From Paracoccus jeotgali (GTDB taxonomy: Bacteria; Pseudomonadota; Alphaproteobacteria; Rhodobacterales; Rhodobacteraceae), in the NCBI RefSeq assembly GCF_002865605.1, contig NZ_CP025583.1, positions 2,646,501 through 2,710,500 on the forward strand: 64,000 nucleotides of DNA, read 5' to 3'. Below the pieces are notes generated by a model that ran no database searches, was not told the origin of the DNA, and worked only from the letters and a program-made list of their open reading frames with translations. A program made the translations under genes and the position numbers. Below are positions 7,299 through 16,275 of this stretch, in pieces (position 1 is the first letter of the stretch; each line of letters opens with the position of its first letter).

Positions 7299-8275
7299 AG
7301 CGCTTTGACTTTACCCGCGCCGGAACGCCCGCCGACGCCATCGGCAGCGCCGCGCGGATCATCGCCGGCGGCACCAATCTGCTGGACCTGATGAAGCTGC
7401 AGGTGGAAACGCCCGAGCGGCTGATCGACATCAACCATATCGGCCTTGACCGGATCGAGCCTTGCGCCACGGATGCGGGCGAGGGGCTGCGGATCGGGGC
7501 GCTGGTCCGCAACTCGGATCTGGCGGCGGATCAGGCGGTGCGGACGGGCTGGCCGCTGCTGTCCAAGGCGATCCTCGCCGGAGCCAGCGCGCAGCTTCGC
7601 AACCGGGCGACGACGGGCGGCAATCTGATGCAGCGGACGCGCTGCTATTATTTCTATGACACCGACGCGCCCTGCAACAAGCGTCAGCCGGGGTCGGGCT
7701 GCGCGGCCATCGGCGGCGTCAACCGCATCCACGCCATCCTCGGTGCGTCCGAACACTGCATCGCCACCTATCCCGGCGACATGGCGGTGGCGATGGCCGC
7801 GCTGGATGCCGTGGTCGAGGTCGAGGGGCCGGACGGCAAGCGCGACATCCCGGCGACCGAGTTTCACTGCCTGCCCGGCGACACGCCGCAGCGCGACAAC
7901 CGGCTGGAACCGGGCGAGCTGATCCTGGGGGTGCGCCTGCCGCCGCCGCTGCAGGGCAAGCACATCTATCGCAAGATCCGCGACCGGCGGTCCTATGCGT
8001 TTGCACTCGTCTCGGTCGCCGCGGTGGTCGGGATGGATCAGGGGCGGATCGGAACAGCGCGGCTGGCCTTTGGCGGTGTCGCCGCCAAGCCATGGCGCGT
8101 GCCAGAGGTCGAGGCGATGCTGACCAAAGAGGCCCCCTCGCCCGAGCTGTTCGCCCGCGCCGCCGATCTGGTGCTGCAAGACGCCAAGGGCCAGGGCGAC
8201 AATGATTTCAAGATACCGCTGCTGCGTCGCAGCCTGATCGCGGTGCTGACCGACGCCACGCAGGAGAACGGCTGA
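7295..8275 (+). CDS. paoB: aldehyde oxidoreductase FAD subunit with extra Fe-S cluster
   Basis: This 326-residue FAD-binding medium subunit (CoxM/PaoB family) receives electrons from the 2Fe-2S subunit. The FAD-binding signature [15 protein letters not shown] is at 22-36, and [13 protein letters not shown] follows at about 102-114. Cysteines C117, C127, C136 and C155 lie in an insertion that corresponds to the 4Fe-4S loop known in E. coli PaoB, which distinguishes this group from ordinary xanthine dehydrogenases. The C-terminal CO-dehydrogenase flavoprotein domain covers about 210-320. It is translationally coupled on both sides, by ATGA overlaps with paoA and paoC. Confidence 0.88.
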   Translation: MKRFDFTRAGTPADAIGSAARIIAGGTNLLDLMKLQVETPERLIDINHIGLDRIEPCATDAGEGLRIGALVRNSDLAADQAVRTGWPLLSKAILAGASAQLRNRATTGGNLMQRTRCYYFYDTDAPCNKRQPGSGCAAIGGVNRIHAILGASEHCIATYPGDMAVAMAALDAVVEVEGPDGKRDIPATEFHCLPGDTPQRDNRLEPGELILGVRLPPPLQGKHIYRKIRDRRSYAFALVSVAAVVGMDQGRIGTARLAFGGVAAKPWRVPEVEAMLTKEAPSPELFARAADLVLQDAKGQGDNDFKIPLLRRSLIAVLTDATQENG

Positions 8276-10494
8276 TGACCGACCCGATCGAAGTCTCGCA
8301 TGGCCAAAAGATGGATTCCCGCGATCAGGAAAACCTGCTCGACCGCACCGCGCAGGGGATCATCAGCACGCCGATGGACCGTCCCGATGGCCCGCTGAAG
8401 GTCAGCGGCACGGCCACCTATGCGGATGAGGACCATCCTCCCGGCACCGTCTTCGGCTGGCTGGTCCGCGCCACCGTGGCCAAGGGCTGGGTCACCGGCT
8501 TCAACACCGGCGAGCTGCGCGACATGCCCGGCGTGCTGGCGGTGATCCGCGACGAACGCATGATCCGCAACCCGGCGCAGGGCGGGGCCGGCAAGGCGCC
8601 CTATCAGGGCCCGGCCGAGATCTTTTACAAGGGCCAGCCGGTGGCGCTGATCGTGGCCGAGACCTTCGAACAGGCCCGCGATGCGGCCCTTGCCGCCCGG
8701 CCGGAATATCTCGACCAGTCCGACAAGGCCACGCTGACCCCGGACGGCGCCGAGTATGAAACCCCGCCCGAACAGCAGCAAAGCCAGGGCGATCTGGATC
8801 AGGCGATGCGCGACGCGGCCTTCTCGGTCGATGTGGAATACTCCACGCCCTCGATGAGCCATGCGGCGATGGAGCCGCATGCCGCCGTCGCTTGGTGGCA
8901 GGACGGGCGGCTGACCGTGCGTGGCAGCTATCAGATGCTGCACACCAATGCGCAGGAACTGGCGGATTCGCTGGGGCTGGACATCAAGAAGGTCCGCGTG
9001 CTGTCGCAATATGTCGGCGGCGGCTTCGGCAGCAAGCTGGGCATCAGCCACGAGGCGGTGGCCGCCGCCATCGCCGCACAAAAGCTGAACCGCCCCGTCG
9101 CGGTGGCGCTGCATCGGCGGCAGGTGTTCGAAACCACCACCCGGCGCAGCGAAAGCCGCCAGCGGGTGCGGCTGGCCTGCGATGCGCAGGGGCGGATGAC
9201 CGGCGTCGGGCATGAGGTCTGGGTCTCGAACCTGCCGGATGAAAGCTTCAGCGAGCCGGTGACACAATCGACCAGCTTCACCTGGGCGGGCGAGAACCGC
9301 GTCATCGGCCATCACATCGGGCGGCTGAACCTGACCGCCGCCGGCTCGATGCGGGCACCGGGCGAGGCCATCGGCGTGCCCGTGACCGAGGCCGCGATGG
9401 ACGAGCTGGCCGAGGCGGCGGGCCTCGACCCGGTCGAATTCCGGCTGCGCAACATCCCCGAAACCGACCCCTCGACCGGCAAGCCGTTCAGCAACCACCG
9501 CCTGGCCGACTGCATCCGGCGCGGCGCCGAAAGTTTCGGCTGGTCGCGCCGCCCGAAACAGCCGGGCAGCCTGCGGCAGGGGGAATGGCTGATTGGCATG
9601 GGCATGTCGGCGATCATCCGCGTCCACATGATGGGCCCCAGCAGCGCCCGCGTGACGCTGAACCCCGATGGCAGCGCGCTGGTCGAAACCGACATGACCG
9701 ATATCGGCACCGGCAGCTATTCCATCCTGACCCAGATCGCGGCCGAGATGCTGGGCCTGCCGCCGGACCGCGTGACGACGATGCTGGGCGACAGCGACCT
9801 GCCCGCCTCGGCCGGGTCGGGCGGCTCGCAAGGGGCGGGCTCGGCGGGCAGCGCGGTGATGATGGCCGCCAAGGCGGTGCGTCAGAAACTGGCCGAGCGG
9901 ATGGAGTGCGACCCCGACGAGATGACGCTGAAGGACGGCATCGCCATCGCCGCCAACCGCCGCCGCGGGCTGGCCGAGATCCTGGCCGGCGATACGCTGC
10001 AAGGGACCGGGACGATCCAGAAGGGCCAGACCTATCAGGACACCCGGCAGGCCTCCTGGGGGGCCGAGTTCTGCGAGGTTGCGGTCAGCAGCGTCACCGG
10101 CGAGGTGCAGATCCGCCGCCTGACCGGCGTTTTCGCCGCCGGTCGCATCCTGAACGCCAAGACCGCACGCTCGCAATGTCTGGGCGGGATGATCTTTGGC
10201 ATCGGACAGGCGCTGCTGGAAAGTGTGCAGACCGACCCGCGCGACGGCGGCTTCGTCAACCGCGATCTGGCGGAATATCACGTCCCCGCCAATCTCGACG
10301 TGCCGGATATCGAGATCGAGCTGCTGATGGACGACCGCGACGCCTATTCGAACCCGATGCAGGCCAAGGGGATCGGAGAGCTGGCAACCTGCGGCACCGC
10401 CGGCGCCATCGTGAATGCGATCGCCAACGCCACCGGCCACCGCTTCCGGCATTTCCCGATCACGCTGGACAAGGTGCTGGAAAAGCTGGGTTAG
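8275..10494 (+). CDS. paoC: aldehyde oxidoreductase molybdopterin subunit
   Basis: This 739-residue catalytic subunit of the xanthine oxidase family oxidises aldehydes to carboxylic acids at a Mo-MCD centre. The N-terminal aldehyde oxidase a/b hammerhead domain spans about 35-150, and the remainder is the molybdopterin-binding domain. GGGFGSKLG (about 243-251) is the cofactor-binding motif, and the general base is the Glu in KGIGE (E702). The GIG-E motif and overall length agree with E. coli PaoC better than with XdhB. The physiological substrate, probably aromatic or other toxic aldehydes, is inferred from the family. Start overlaps the paoB stop (ATGA). It ends the operon. Confidence 0.9.
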   Translation: MTDPIEVSHGQKMDSRDQENLLDRTAQGIISTPMDRPDGPLKVSGTATYADEDHPPGTVFGWLVRATVAKGWVTGFNTGELRDMPGVLAVIRDERMIRNPAQGGAGKAPYQGPAEIFYKGQPVALIVAETFEQARDAALAARPEYLDQSDKATLTPDGAEYETPPEQQQSQGDLDQAMRDAAFSVDVEYSTPSMSHAAMEPHAAVAWWQDGRLTVRGSYQMLHTNAQELADSLGLDIKKVRVLSQYVGGGFGSKLGISHEAVAAAIAAQKLNRPVAVALHRRQVFETTTRRSESRQRVRLACDAQGRMTGVGHEVWVSNLPDESFSEPVTQSTSFTWAGENRVIGHHIGRLNLTAAGSMRAPGEAIGVPVTEAAMDELAEAAGLDPVEFRLRNIPETDPSTGKPFSNHRLADCIRRGAESFGWSRRPKQPGSLRQGEWLIGMGMSAIIRVHMMGPSSARVTLNPDGSALVETDMTDIGTGSYSILTQIAAEMLGLPPDRVTTMLGDSDLPASAGSGGSQGAGSAGSAVMMAAKAVRQKLAERMECDPDEMTLKDGIAIAANRRRGLAEILAGDTLQGTGTIQKGQTYQDTRQASWGAEFCEVAVSSVTGEVQIRRLTGVFAAGRILNAKTARSQCLGGMIFGIGQALLESVQTDPRDGGFVNRDLAEYHVPANLDVPDIEIELLMDDRDAYSNPMQAKGIGELATCGTAGAIVNAIANATGHRFRHFPITLDKVLEKLG

Positions 10495-10508
10495 GCGGAC
10501 TCGGCGGG

Positions 10509-10775
10509 TCAGTCCGCCGGATCGCGGGGGAACAGCGGAAACATGTCCTCGCCGAACTGATGCAGCCGCGTGTGGTGACGCCGGCACAGCCAGCGGACGT
10601 TCAGCGGCTGGTCGTAATGATCGTGATGCGCGTCGACCGATGCCGCGCCGCAGACCTCGCAGCATTCCTTTTGCAGCACACCAGCGTTCAGGGCCCGCTG
10701 CACGGCCAGATGGGCGCTGTATTTGCGGGGGTTGGTGCGGCGCCAGTTCGCCTGTCGGGTCAGGCTGTCGACCAT
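10509..10775 (-). CDS. small HNH-like zinc-finger protein of unknown function
   Basis: An 88-residue protein. The C-terminal half has paired metal-ligand motifs, CCEVCG and WLCRRHHTRLH, flanking AHHDHYDQPLNVR, a treble-clef or HNH-like pattern found in many small phage and chromosomal proteins. The N-terminal half is a basic helix (ANWRRTNPRKYSAH). It could bind or nick DNA, but no catalytic role has been shown for such short forms. It lies convergent to paoC with a 14-base gap and is not obviously functionally tied to it; a mobile origin is possible. Confidence 0.7.
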   Translation of the reverse strand: MVDSLTRQANWRRTNPRKYSAHLAVQRALNAGVLQKECCEVCGAASVDAHHDHYDQPLNVRWLCRRHHTRLHQFGEDMFPLFPRDPAD

Positions 10776-10847
10776 CTCTCACCTGCGGCTTGGATCGCGG
10801 TTGCACCCAGTATAGCCGCGCCGGCCGTTTTTGCCAGTCCCGCACCC

Positions 10848-11753
10848 TCAGGCCCCGAAGGCCAGCAGCACCAGCGGGATCGTCAGCGCCGAGGCGAGGG
10901 TCTGCGCCGTCACCAGCCCGGCCATGAACGGCCCGTCTCCGTTCAGCTGCCGGGTCAGGATATAGGCCGTGGGCGCGGTGGGGATGGCGGAAAAGACCAC
11001 CAGCACCAGCGCCTCGATCCCGTCCAGCCCCAGCACGCGCCCCGCCAATGCCGCCAGCGCCGGCATTGCCAGCAGCCGCAGCATGGTGTCGCCCAGCACC
11101 GGCAGCCCGTCCTGCCGCAGCGCCCGGGGTTGCAGCGCCGCACCCACGCACAGCAGCCCCAGCGGCAGGCTCGCCTGCGCGACCAGCGTCAGGAGTTGGT
11201 CGCTGCCGAAGGGCAGGCCCAGCCCCGACAGCGCCAGCGCGATGCCGACGATACAGGCGAGGATCAGCGGGTTGCGGAACACGATCCGCAGCAGCATCAT
11301 GACCGAGGTCGCGGCGCCACGCTCGGTCAGCGCCAGGATCGACAGCACATTGACCAGCGGCACCGCCACCGCCAGATAGACCGCCGCCCGCCCAAGCCCG
11401 TCCGGCCCCGCAAGGCTCGCGACAATCGCCAGCCCCAGATAGGTGTTGAAACGGATCATCCCCTGCAGCCCCGGCCCGAAACGCGCCGCAGGCGTGGGGC
11501 GCGCCAGCCGCAGCAGCGCCATCGCCCCCGCCGCGAGGCAGATCGTCCCCACCGCCGCGCCCCCCATCCGCAGGATCGCCGGATCGCGCAGCGGCGCGTC
11601 CACCAGGCTGGTGACCAACAGCGCGGGAAACAGCAGGAAATAGTTCAGCCGCTCGGCCGAGGGCCAGAAGCTGGCGCCGGGAAAGCCGCTGCGCGCCAGC
11701 ACGAAGCCGAGGCAGATCAGCGCGAAGATCGGCCAGATGGTCAGAAATATCAC
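10848..11753 (-). CDS. AEC-family transporter
   Basis: This 301-residue integral membrane protein of the auxin efflux carrier/bile-acid permease group has about ten hydrophobic segments, beginning VIFLTIWPIFALICLGFVLA and ending LTIPLVLLAFGA. The conserved mid-protein segment (NPLILACIVGIALALSG, then LGLLCVGAALQP) is typical; bacterial members carry malonate, malate or other small acids. GTG 11753 gives the usual family length of about 300; longer in-frame starts (ATG 11795 and ATG 11822) would add a basic, non-hydrophobic stretch that does not look like a membrane protein start. No clear strong ribosome binding site decides this. The substrate is unknown and the neighbours give no hint. Confidence 0.82.
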   Translation of the reverse strand: MIFLTIWPIFALICLGFVLARSGFPGASFWPSAERLNYFLLFPALLVTSLVDAPLRDPAILRMGGAAVGTICLAAGAMALLRLARPTPAARFGPGLQGMIRFNTYLGLAIVASLAGPDGLGRAAVYLAVAVPLVNVLSILALTERGAATSVMMLLRIVFRNPLILACIVGIALALSGLGLPFGSDQLLTLVAQASLPLGLLCVGAALQPRALRQDGLPVLGDTMLRLLAMPALAALAGRVLGLDGIEALVLVVFSAIPTAPTAYILTRQLNGDGPFMAGLVTAQTLASALTIPLVLLAFGA

Positions 11754-12097
11754 GTTTGCGTCCCGCTTGCAGATGTGGCGCTTGCTGGCGCGCATCAAGC
11801 CTCGCCAGCGGCAAAGGGGCAAGCGGGTTTCTGAGAGGGGGCGGCGAGAGCGAATACGCTGCTTCTAGTGTTAGGTTATTGCTCACTCAGGCGTAGAGGG
11901 CATCGGCGCGATCCGGTTGATTTCGAGTGAGGAGTGGACCGCCGAAGCAGGCGACAAGGCCAAAGCGAACGTGGGTCTGCATTTGGCTGATGAGGTAAAG
12001 AGCGACGCGGCGGGCGCAGAGGCAGACCGCGAAGCCCGTCCCCCCGAGCCGTTCAGCCCGACCCCCGGGACCTCACCTCACCTCACCTCACCTCACC
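11754..12097. other. gene-free stretch before the glycosylase gene end
   Basis: An open frame at 11917-12270 runs through a simple repeat and into the antisense of the glycosylase and shows no domain, so it was not called. The right end is the pentanucleotide repeat listed separately. Confidence 0.5.
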
Positions 12098-12102
12098 TCA
12101 CC
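12071..12102. repeat. pentanucleotide microsatellite (CCTCA)6
   Basis: Six perfect CCTCA units plus CC. On the minus strand these read TGAGG, and the first complete TGA supplies the stop codon of the glycosylase gene; further units put TGA in other frames. Length variation by slippage would therefore not change the protein. Confidence 0.9.
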
Positions 12103-12649
12103 GAAACGGCCTGCTCAACCCCTTCGCCCCGGCCAGCCCGAACCGCCACGGCCGGTCCTGCGCCTTCAAGATGCCGATGCGGGTGCCGACCAGCAGCTCG
12201 GGCGTCGCCTCGGGCAGAACGATGGACAGCGCGCCGCCGTCAAAGGCCCGGCCGTCATCCTCGGGCGTGATCCCCAGCGCCTCGGTCAGCCGCCCCGGCC
12301 CGCTGCACAGGGGCGCCCGGCCGCGCCGCATCTGCATCGCCTCGACCCCCGTCTGCGGCAGCAGCGCCCGGATCAGTGCGGCTTCCCCCGGCCGGGCGAC
12401 GACGTTCAGGCACAGATGGATGCCATAGGAGCGGTAGACATAGGCGTGGCCCGGCGGCCCGAACATCGCCGCATTGGCCCGCCCCGGTCCGCGAAAACTG
12501 TGCGAGGCGGGGTCATCCTGGGTATAGGCCTCGGTCTCGATGATCGTCCCGCCGACGCCGCGCACCAGCAGCTCGGCCCCGATCAGCCGCAGCGCCAGCC
12601 CGACCGCGCCCAGCCCCTGTATCTGATCCGCGAGTAAGCCGCCCGCCAT
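12098..12649 (-). CDS. DNA-3-methyladenine glycosylase (AAG/Mpg type)
   Basis: A 183-residue base-excision repair enzyme that removes alkylated or deaminated purines from DNA. The catalytic motif ETEAYTQDDPASHSFRGP (about 37-54) contains the water-activating Glu, followed by ANAAMFGPPGHAYVYRSYGIHLCLNVV with the intercalating-loop Tyr region, and CSGPGRLTEALGI. Length is close to the bacterial family norm of about 190-200. Its stop codon lies in the CCTCA repeat. It is divergent from a small lipoprotein gene with a 98-base spacer. Confidence 0.92.
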   Translation of the reverse strand: MAGGLLADQIQGLGAVGLALRLIGAELLVRGVGGTIIETEAYTQDDPASHSFRGPGRANAAMFGPPGHAYVYRSYGIHLCLNVVARPGEAALIRALLPQTGVEAMQMRRGRAPLCSGPGRLTEALGITPEDDGRAFDGGALSIVLPEATPELLVGTRIGILKAQDRPWRFGLAGAKGLSRPFR

Positions 12650-12747
12650 CCTGCCCCGCCTTTCGCTGCCTTCTATACCCAGTCCGGCGAAAACCGGCTA
12701 GGATGGCTGTGTCTGTGACATGTGTTCGAGTTGTAAATGGTGATCTC

Positions 12748-12879
12748 ATGGTTCGTCTTGCCTGCCTCGCGCTGCTGCTTCTTGCGGCCTGCGCGCCAGA
12801 GCCCCCGCCCTGCCGCTATGGGTGCATCAGCTCGCTGATGGAGTGGGAGGAGGGTTACGCGCCGTTTCAGGTGGAGTGA
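12748..12879 (+). CDS. 43-residue putative lipoprotein
   Basis: A short gene encoding a typical lipoprotein signal peptide (MVRLACLALLLLAAC, lipobox LAAC with the lipidated Cys at residue 15) followed by only 28 residues (APEPPPCRYGC, then a Glu-rich end EWEEGYAPFQVE). Two further Cys residues (22 and 26) flank CRYGC. It would be anchored in the inner or outer membrane. The spacer before it is shared with the divergent glycosylase gene. No family was recognised; coding status rests on the intact lipobox. Confidence 0.6.
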   Translation: MVRLACLALLLLAACAPEPPPCRYGCISSLMEWEEGYAPFQVE

Positions 12880-13025
12880 GTTGATCCGTTGTCGCAGCTA
12901 CGGCGCAGAGGAATCACCGCTACGTCAGCGTTGCCCGAAACGTGTCCGGGCGTGGGGCGACGGTCATCAGAGCACCGCGTAAATCCTGCGTCCCGCTGCC
13001 AACTCAGGCACCCCGCCCAGCGTCC

Positions 13026-14558
13026 TCACCCTCGCCCCTCGCGCGCCGCAAGCCAGTTGCCGGCGATCTCTGCGTCCTCCGGCGTCAGGGCGTGTTGGGC
13101 GTCGATGACCGGGTTCTCCAGATCCGCGCCGGCGTCGCGTAGGGCTTGGGCCAAAGCGGGTGCCATGCGGCCAAAGGGATCGTCCGCGCCGGTGATCAGC
13201 AGCGCCTCAGTGCCGGTCAGGTCGGGGCGGGGCGGGTCGTCCAGCACCTGGAGGCCGCGCAGCAGGATCGCGCGGCGGATGGTGCCGGGATGCAGTTGCA
13301 GGACCGCACCCAGCAGGTTCGCGCCGTTGGAATAGCCCAGATAGCTCATCCGCCCGGCGTCGAGGCCATAAGCCCGCTCGGCCTCGGCCGCGAAGACGAC
13401 AAAGGCCTCGGCCTCGGCGCGGATGTCGGCCTGGTCATAGCTGACCGCGTGATAGCGGCGGAACCAGCGGTTGATGCCTTCCTCGGTCGAGCGGCCGCGC
13501 ACGCCCAGCAGCGTCGCGCGCGGGTTCAGCCGATGGGCGTGCGGCATCAGATCAGCCTCGTTCCCGCCGGTGCCGTGCAGCAGGACGATGGTGCTGCCAT
13601 CGGGATCGGCGGGGCGGTGAAAGCGGTGGATGAAGGGCAGGTCGCGGATCGGGAAGCGGTCCTCGCCCGGCCGCGCGAATTGCGGCAGCATCACCCGCAG
13701 GTCCTGCTCGCGCGCGGCCTCGTGCGGGGGCAGCATCAGCGTCTCGCCCAGCCGCTCGGGCGGTTCGTCCACGGCAAAGCCGGGCCCGTCGGTGGCGTAT
13801 TCCAGCAGCGTCCCGGCCGGCTCGCGCATATAAAGCGAGGTGAAATATTTTCGGTCGTGGATCTCGGAGGTCTCGATCCCCGCCAGCCCGTCGCGCATGA
13901 CGCGCAGCGCGACCGTATCCGGGGCGCGGAAGGCGACGTGATCAACGATGCCCGCGCCGGGGATGCTGGGCACAAAGCCCGAGGCGTCGCGGATGTCCAC
14001 CACGTCGCGGTCCGATGCCAGCCGCTGAATCCCGCCCTCGGCACTGTGCGGGGCATAGCCGAAGCGGTCCAGAAAGGCGGTGGTCTGGTCGGGGTTTTCG
14101 GACAGCAGGGTGACGCTGTGCAGCCGGGTGGGCGCGTTCGCATCGTGCAGGGGCGCGGGGGCGGGGCGGTCGATGCCGACCAGCTTGACCACTAGCCCGT
14201 CCGGGTCGCGCAGCCGCAGCACCGGGGCGCCGAATTCGCGCATCGGCCCCTCGACCGGGACGCCGGCGCGCATCGCGCGGGTCAGCCAGTCGCCCAGGCT
14301 CGCCGGCGGGATCGCCAGCGCGATCTCCGAGATTTGCCCATGCCCGACGCGGCCGCGCCCTGCGGCCTCCCACACCAGAAACGAGATGACGGTGCCGGGG
14401 CTGCCCGCTTGGTCGCCATAGAACAGGTGCAGCTGCTCGGCATCTTCGAACCCGCCGGTCTGCTTGACCAGCCGCAGCCCCAGAAAGCCCGCGTAGAAGT
14501 CCACATTCTGCTGGACATGGGCGGTGATGCCGGTGACGTGATGGATGCCAGAGGTCAT
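13026..14558 (-). CDS. ring-cleaving dioxygenase (VOC) fused to an alpha/beta hydrolase
   Basis: A 510-residue fusion. Residues 1 to about 305 carry two vicinal-oxygen-chelate modules of the MhqO-like ring-cleaving dioxygenase family; likely metal ligands lie in GIHHVTG, RLHSVTLLSE, GIVDHVAFRA and LLEYATDGPG. From about 310 a carboxylesterase-type alpha/beta hydrolase follows, with HGTGGNE (oxyanion region), GYSNGA (nucleophile Ser), TGADDPF (Asp) and DAQHALTPED (His), like B. subtilis MhqD. In Bacillus these are separate members of the quinone-detoxification regulon. One polypeptide that both opens a hydroquinone ring and hydrolyses the product is the obvious inference. AAGGGG lies seven bases upstream of the ATG. 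The substrate is not proven. Confidence 0.87.
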   Translation of the reverse strand: MTSGIHHVTGITAHVQQNVDFYAGFLGLRLVKQTGGFEDAEQLHLFYGDQAGSPGTVISFLVWEAAGRGRVGHGQISEIALAIPPASLGDWLTRAMRAGVPVEGPMREFGAPVLRLRDPDGLVVKLVGIDRPAPAPLHDANAPTRLHSVTLLSENPDQTTAFLDRFGYAPHSAEGGIQRLASDRDVVDIRDASGFVPSIPGAGIVDHVAFRAPDTVALRVMRDGLAGIETSEIHDRKYFTSLYMREPAGTLLEYATDGPGFAVDEPPERLGETLMLPPHEAAREQDLRVMLPQFARPGEDRFPIRDLPFIHRFHRPADPDGSTIVLLHGTGGNEADLMPHAHRLNPRATLLGVRGRSTEEGINRWFRRYHAVSYDQADIRAEAEAFVVFAAEAERAYGLDAGRMSYLGYSNGANLLGAVLQLHPGTIRRAILLRGLQVLDDPPRPDLTGTEALLITGADDPFGRMAPALAQALRDAGADLENPVIDAQHALTPEDAEIAGNWLAAREGRG

Positions 14559-14709
14559 GTCAGACCCCCTTCGGCGGCGAAAAGCGTGGTCATGGCGATG
14601 TTCCTTGCGGTCTGCGACGTCTCAGGCTGCAATCTGGTATCCTGCGTGCGAAATTGCCCGTGGCGCAATCCCGAAAACGGCGTTCGTGGCGGCCGAACAG
14701 CCCCCGCGC

Positions 14710-15900
14710 CTACCACTCTGCCCGCGCGGCCACGGCGGCGACGATCAGCGTGATCATCCCGCCCGCGACAAAGGGCGCGCCGACCGAGATCGCCTCGGCC
14801 AGCACCGCGCCCAGAAACGGCGCCGCCAGCAGCGCGGTCATGTTCGCCGCCTCGCCCAGCGCGGTGACCGAGGCCATGCGGTGATCGGGCACCTCGTTCT
14901 GCAGCACGACGCGGATCGGCACCACCGACATGGCCGAGACGAAGCCCAGCACCAGAAAGATCGCGACCAGCACCACCGCAGCGAGTTCCGCCCCCAGCAG
15001 CTCCGCCCCGCCGAGGATCAGCAGCACGACCGAGGCGACCGCCGTCCCCGCCGCCACCCAGTATTGCGGCCGCCGCAGATCCGGCAGCAGGGTGAACACG
15101 ACCGAGCCGAGCACGCCCCCCGCCCCGCTCGCCGCCAGCGCATAGCCCAGATGCTGGGGCGCGAAACCTAACTCGCGGGTCAGCGGCGCGATGAAGGTGT
15201 CATAGATGAACATGGCGAAATAGCTGGCCGCCATCATCAGCACCACGGTGCGGATGATCGGGTTCTGCCGCACCACGTCCCACCCCGCGCGGACGCCTGC
15301 AAACATGGTTTCGGGGTCGTGATCCGTCGCCGGCCGCCGGATCGGGGCCAGCCGCATCGTCAGCACCGCCGCCAGAGCGGAAATCCCCGCGTTCAGCATG
15401 AACACGCTGCCGGGCGCGAGCCAGATCAGCAGCGTCGCCCCCGGCCCCGGCGCCACGACCTTGGACGCCTGGTTGATGGCATGGCTCAGCCCGTTGGCCG
15501 AGGCGCGCTCGGCCCTGTCGGTCAGCGCCTGAATGGCGGTCTGCTTGGCCGGGGTGAAGAAGCTGTCGACGCAACTCCGCAGCGCGATCAGCGCCAGCAG
15601 CAGCGGCCAGTCATCGGCCAGAAAGAACGCCGCCGTGGCCGCGCCGCGCCCCAGATTGCTGACGATCAGCACCGCCCGCACCGACCAGCGGTCGACCAGC
15701 GCCCCGGCAAACGGCCCGACCAGCAGATAGGGCGCGCCCATCGCCACCGCCAGCAGCGCATAGGCGATGCTGGGCGCCTGCCAGACAAAGGCCAGCAGCG
15801 CACCGATGGCCACGAAATCCAGCCAATCCGCAAAATCCGCCGGCACCTGAGCGGCCAGCAGCTTGCGCAATTCGCCATTTCCCAAGACGCGAGGGAGCAT
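14710..15900 (-). CDS. MFS transporter
   Basis: This 396-residue major facilitator has about twelve hydrophobic segments in two halves joined by a cytoplasmic loop near 195-215 (RLAPIRRPATDHDPETMFAG). The motif after TM2 is GALVDRWSVRAVLIVSN, the MFS motif A position, and the arrangement resembles the enterobactin-exporter/MFS_3 group. The substrate could be a drug or siderophore; nothing adjacent decides. It lies downstream of, and on the same strand as, a gene-free region. The start ATG has no strong ribosome binding site. Confidence 0.85.
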   Translation of the reverse strand: MLPRVLGNGELRKLLAAQVPADFADWLDFVAIGALLAFVWQAPSIAYALLAVAMGAPYLLVGPFAGALVDRWSVRAVLIVSNLGRGAATAAFFLADDWPLLLALIALRSCVDSFFTPAKQTAIQALTDRAERASANGLSHAINQASKVVAPGPGATLLIWLAPGSVFMLNAGISALAAVLTMRLAPIRRPATDHDPETMFAGVRAGWDVVRQNPIIRTVVLMMAASYFAMFIYDTFIAPLTRELGFAPQHLGYALAASGAGGVLGSVVFTLLPDLRRPQYWVAAGTAVASVVLLILGGAELLGAELAAVVLVAIFLVLGFVSAMSVVPIRVVLQNEVPDHRMASVTALGEAANMTALLAAPFLGAVLAEAISVGAPFVAGGMITLIVAAVAARAEW

Positions 15901-16275
15901 GTGTCGCCATGAAAAGGGCTTTCGTGGCGAGAGATGTAGCGGGGGATGGGGCAGGTGGGCAAGGTGCTTGCGCAGGGTGCGTGAAGTTGGATGACGCCTG
16001 ATGTGCGGGAGCGATCCGAACCGTGCCGAGCGAGACTGTGCGGCGCCTCTGAAGGCGGATCAGGGCCATCGCCCTGACCCAGCGAATTGGACAGTCGGAA
16101 GGGCTGGCGCAGGTCGGAAAGTTCCTTTTAGAACATTCGGCGGGTCAGCTTCACCACACACCGTTGTTGTCGCACCCCGGATCAGGCTGTCACCGGCTCG
16201 TCTTGAAGCCACTGGACGATCAGCCCCGCCCGCAGCCGTTACCGCGCGCGCCTCAGGCGGCAGACAGCACCACCC
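15901..16275. other. gene-free stretch
   Basis: No supportable gene was found between the MFS gene start and the end of the MaoC-PTA gene. A perfect seven-base stem with a CATC loop lies at 16060-16077; it lacks a T-tract and no function is assigned. Confidence 0.5.

Noticed and set aside
8038..11886. A 1282-codon open frame on the minus strand opposite paoC
   Set aside because: It is antisense to a well-supported enzyme, low in complexity and rich in Arg/Ala/His, with no motif; long antisense frames are expected at this GC content.
11917..12270. A 117-codon plus-strand frame through the CCTCA repeat
   Set aside because: It continues into the antisense of the glycosylase, and its middle is only repeat-encoded PHLTS units; no support for coding.
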